Of a DNA stretch of 64,000 bases, positions 62,420 through 64,000 are shown piece after piece. Source of the DNA: Microcebus murinus (taxonomy: Eukaryota; Chordata; Mammalia; Primates; Cheirogaleidae). The stretch's first letter is position 1. Every line of letters starts with the position of its first letter. The notes beneath the pieces were generated by a model. That model worked only from the letters and a program-made list of their open reading frames with translations. It did no database searches and had not been told where the DNA came from. The stretch spans positions 29,977,501-30,041,500 of the forward strand of contig NC_134122.1 in NCBI RefSeq assembly GCF_040939455.1, written 5' to 3'. The position numbers and the translations under genes are program-made.

Positions 62420-63024
62420 AAGAAATAGACCCAAAATCTATTTCTTAAAGTGTAAGACTTAAAAGTCAAAACTACTTCTTGATCCACGGGCTGCAGAATA
62501 GATGTTATGTTCACAGGCATGAAAACAACATGCCTGTGCATTTATCTCCTTGTACATCTCCATCAGTGCTCTGGAGTGACCAAGTGGCATTGTCAATGAG
62601 CAGTAATATTTTGAAAGGAATATTTTTCTGAGCAGTAGGTCTCAATGGTGGGCTTAAAATATTCAGTAAACCAAACAGATGTGCTGTCGTCCAGGCTTTG
62701 TTCTATTTATAGAGCACAGGCAGAGTAAATTTAGCATAATTCTTAAGGACTCTAGGATTTTCTGAATGGTAAATGACCATTGCCTTCAAATTAAAGTCTT
62801 CAGCTGCATTAGCCCTTAACAAAGGAGTCAGTCTGTCCTTTGAAGCCAGGCATTGATCTCTCTCTAGCTATGAAAGTCTTAGATGGCATCTTCCAATATA
62901 AGGCTATTTCATTTTACATTGAAAATCTGTTGTTTAGTTTACCCACCTTCATTAATGATCTTAAGTAGATCTTCTGGATAACTTGCTGCAGCTTCTATTT
63001 CACACTTACTGCTTCACTTTGCTT

Positions 63025-63319
63025 TTTTTTTTTTTTTTGAGGCAGGACCTCACTCTGTTGCCCAGGCTGGAGCGCAGTGTTGCAATCATAGGTCAACCTT
63101 AAACTCTTACGCTCAAGTGATCCTTGCAGCTCAGCTTCCTGAGTAGCTAGGGCTACAGGTGTGCGCCACATACCCGGCTAGTTTTTTTGTTTGTTTTTTA
63201 TAGAGATAGGGTCTTGATGTTTCCCAGGCTAGTCTCGAACTCCTCCTGGCCTCAAGCAATCCTCCTGCCTCAGCCTACCAAAATGCTGGAGTTACAAACT
63301 CAAGCCACCATATCTGACC
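63025..63319 (-). mobile_element. Alu SINE, antisense, old dimer
   Basis: T-rich head then 'gaggcaggacctcactctgt' and left arm ending 'caagccaccatatctgaccc'. It lies at the broken edge of the antisense Tigger1. Confidence 0.88.
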
Positions 63320-63451
63320 CACTTTTTCTTAAATGAGCAGCTTTGACTATAAAGAGGTTTGGAAGGCTATATCAGAATGTTACAAGTGGAACGATGGAGT
63401 GACAGGTGGTTATAACTTTTTATACCTCTATTTATTATTTTTTATTTACAG
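63320..63451. other. Short unassigned spacer between Tigger1 copies
   Basis: About 130 bp, not recognisably Tigger1. No coding signal. Confidence 0.5.
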
Positions 63452-64000
63452 TTACAGGCATACCTCATTTTATTGCATTGTGTTTTACAAACTGAAGGTC
63501 AGTGGCAACCCTGAATTGAGGAAGTCTATTGGTGCCATTTTTCCAACAGCATGTGTTCACTTCATGTCTCTGTGTCACATTTTGGTAATTCTCTCACAAT
63601 ATTTTTAACTTTTTCATTATTATATCTGTTATGGTGATCTGTGATCAGTGATCTTTGATGTTACTATTGTAACTGTTTAGGGGTGCCGTGAACTGCATAC
63701 ATATAAGACTGAATCAATAAATGTTATACATGTTCTGACTGCACCACCAACCACTGTTCTCTTATCTGTCTCTTTCCTCTTAGGCCTCTGTATTCCCTGA
63801 GACACAACAATATTGAAATTAGGCCAATTAACAACCCTACAAAGGCCTCTAAGAATTCAAGTGAAAGGAATAATCACAAGTCTCTCACTTTAAATTGAAA
63901 GCTAGAAATGATTAAGCTTAATGAGGAAGGCATATGAAAAGCAACAGGCCAAAACCTAGGCCTCTTGAACTAACAGTTACCCAAGTTGTGAATGCAAAGG
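63452..64000 (+). mobile_element. Second Tigger1 DNA transposon, sense orientation, continues past window
   Basis: Starts at the terminal inverted repeat (caggcatacctcattttatt), then the 5' UTR and the beginning of the transposase region from about 63850 ('cactttaaattgaaagctag', 'aagcttaatgaggaaggcat'). The initiating ATG is changed and in-frame stops are present, so it is a decayed copy. Confidence 0.9.

Larger units (their letters stand above)
61043..63024 (-). mobile_element. Tigger1 DNA transposon, antisense, 5' half missing, two Alu insertions
   Basis: Reading on the + strand it begins with the terminal inverted repeat (caggcatacctcagagatg). It continues with the antisense 3' UTR and transposase region ('gatggctgctgactgatcag', 'ctcatccataagaagc'-like, 'ttgatccacgggctgcagaa', 'atcttctggataacttgctg'). 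It is broken at 61960-62419 by two Alus and lost beyond about 63024. The transposase frame is full of stops. Confidence 0.88.
60783..64000 (+). other. PRKRIP1: PRKRIP1 intron 2 (open at right edge)
   Basis: No third exon is visible. The intron is mostly Tigger1 DNA-transposon sequence with three Alu insertions. Confidence 0.75.

Overview
This is a window of primate nuclear DNA. The species is probably a Malagasy strepsirrhine (lemur-type). The three genes are laid out as in the human 7q22.1 interval CUX1 - SH2B2 - PRKRIP1, all on the + strand. The youngest SINEs are dimeric Alus with a lemur-type linker (GAAATTAATTGGCCAACTAA-like) and a right arm ending in 'gccacggcactcactctagcctgggcaacaaagcgag'-type sequence, not human-type AluY/AluS. 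The species itself cannot be read from the sequence.

Region 1 (1-1470) holds the last two coding exons and 3' UTR of the CASP splice form of CUX1, a Golgi membrane protein. A short gene-free gap (about 1470-3500) leads to a strong CpG island at about 3540-5050. This is the TATA-less promoter and non-coding first exon of SH2B2.

Region 2 (about 4180-26040) is SH2B2 (APS), complete and apparently intact. It has a 10.75-kb first intron and eight coding exons giving a 623-residue adaptor with an N-terminal dimerisation segment, PH domain, SH2 domain and a C-terminal Cbl-binding tyrosine motif. All reading phases join across the proposed junctions. One intron uses a GC donor and one acceptor is a triple NAG. 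The introns are GC-rich with old MIR/L2 remnants and one Tigger element split by an Alu.

Region 3 (about 26040-59700) is a gene-free, AT-rich block. It is packed with Alu elements (several with clear target-site duplications), L1 fragments in both orientations, LTR remnants and an antisense ERVL-like pol remnant. Several spots show unusual local rearrangements: a 50-bp filler copied between two places, a palindromic filler, nested Alus and a duplicated Alu right arm.

Region 4 (about 59750-64000) is the promoter and first two coding exons of PRKRIP1, a nuclear dsRNA-binding and spliceosome-associated protein. Its remaining exons lie beyond the window. Intron 2 is filled by two Tigger1 DNA-transposon copies in opposite orientations, interrupted by Alus.

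Functionally the three genes are independent neighbours: Golgi trafficking, receptor-tyrosine-kinase signalling, and RNA processing/PKR control. I found no operon, CRISPR or convincing novel gene system. The observations worth following are splice-site peculiarities, a candidate intronic control island carrying CUX1-type sites, and the transposon rearrangements.
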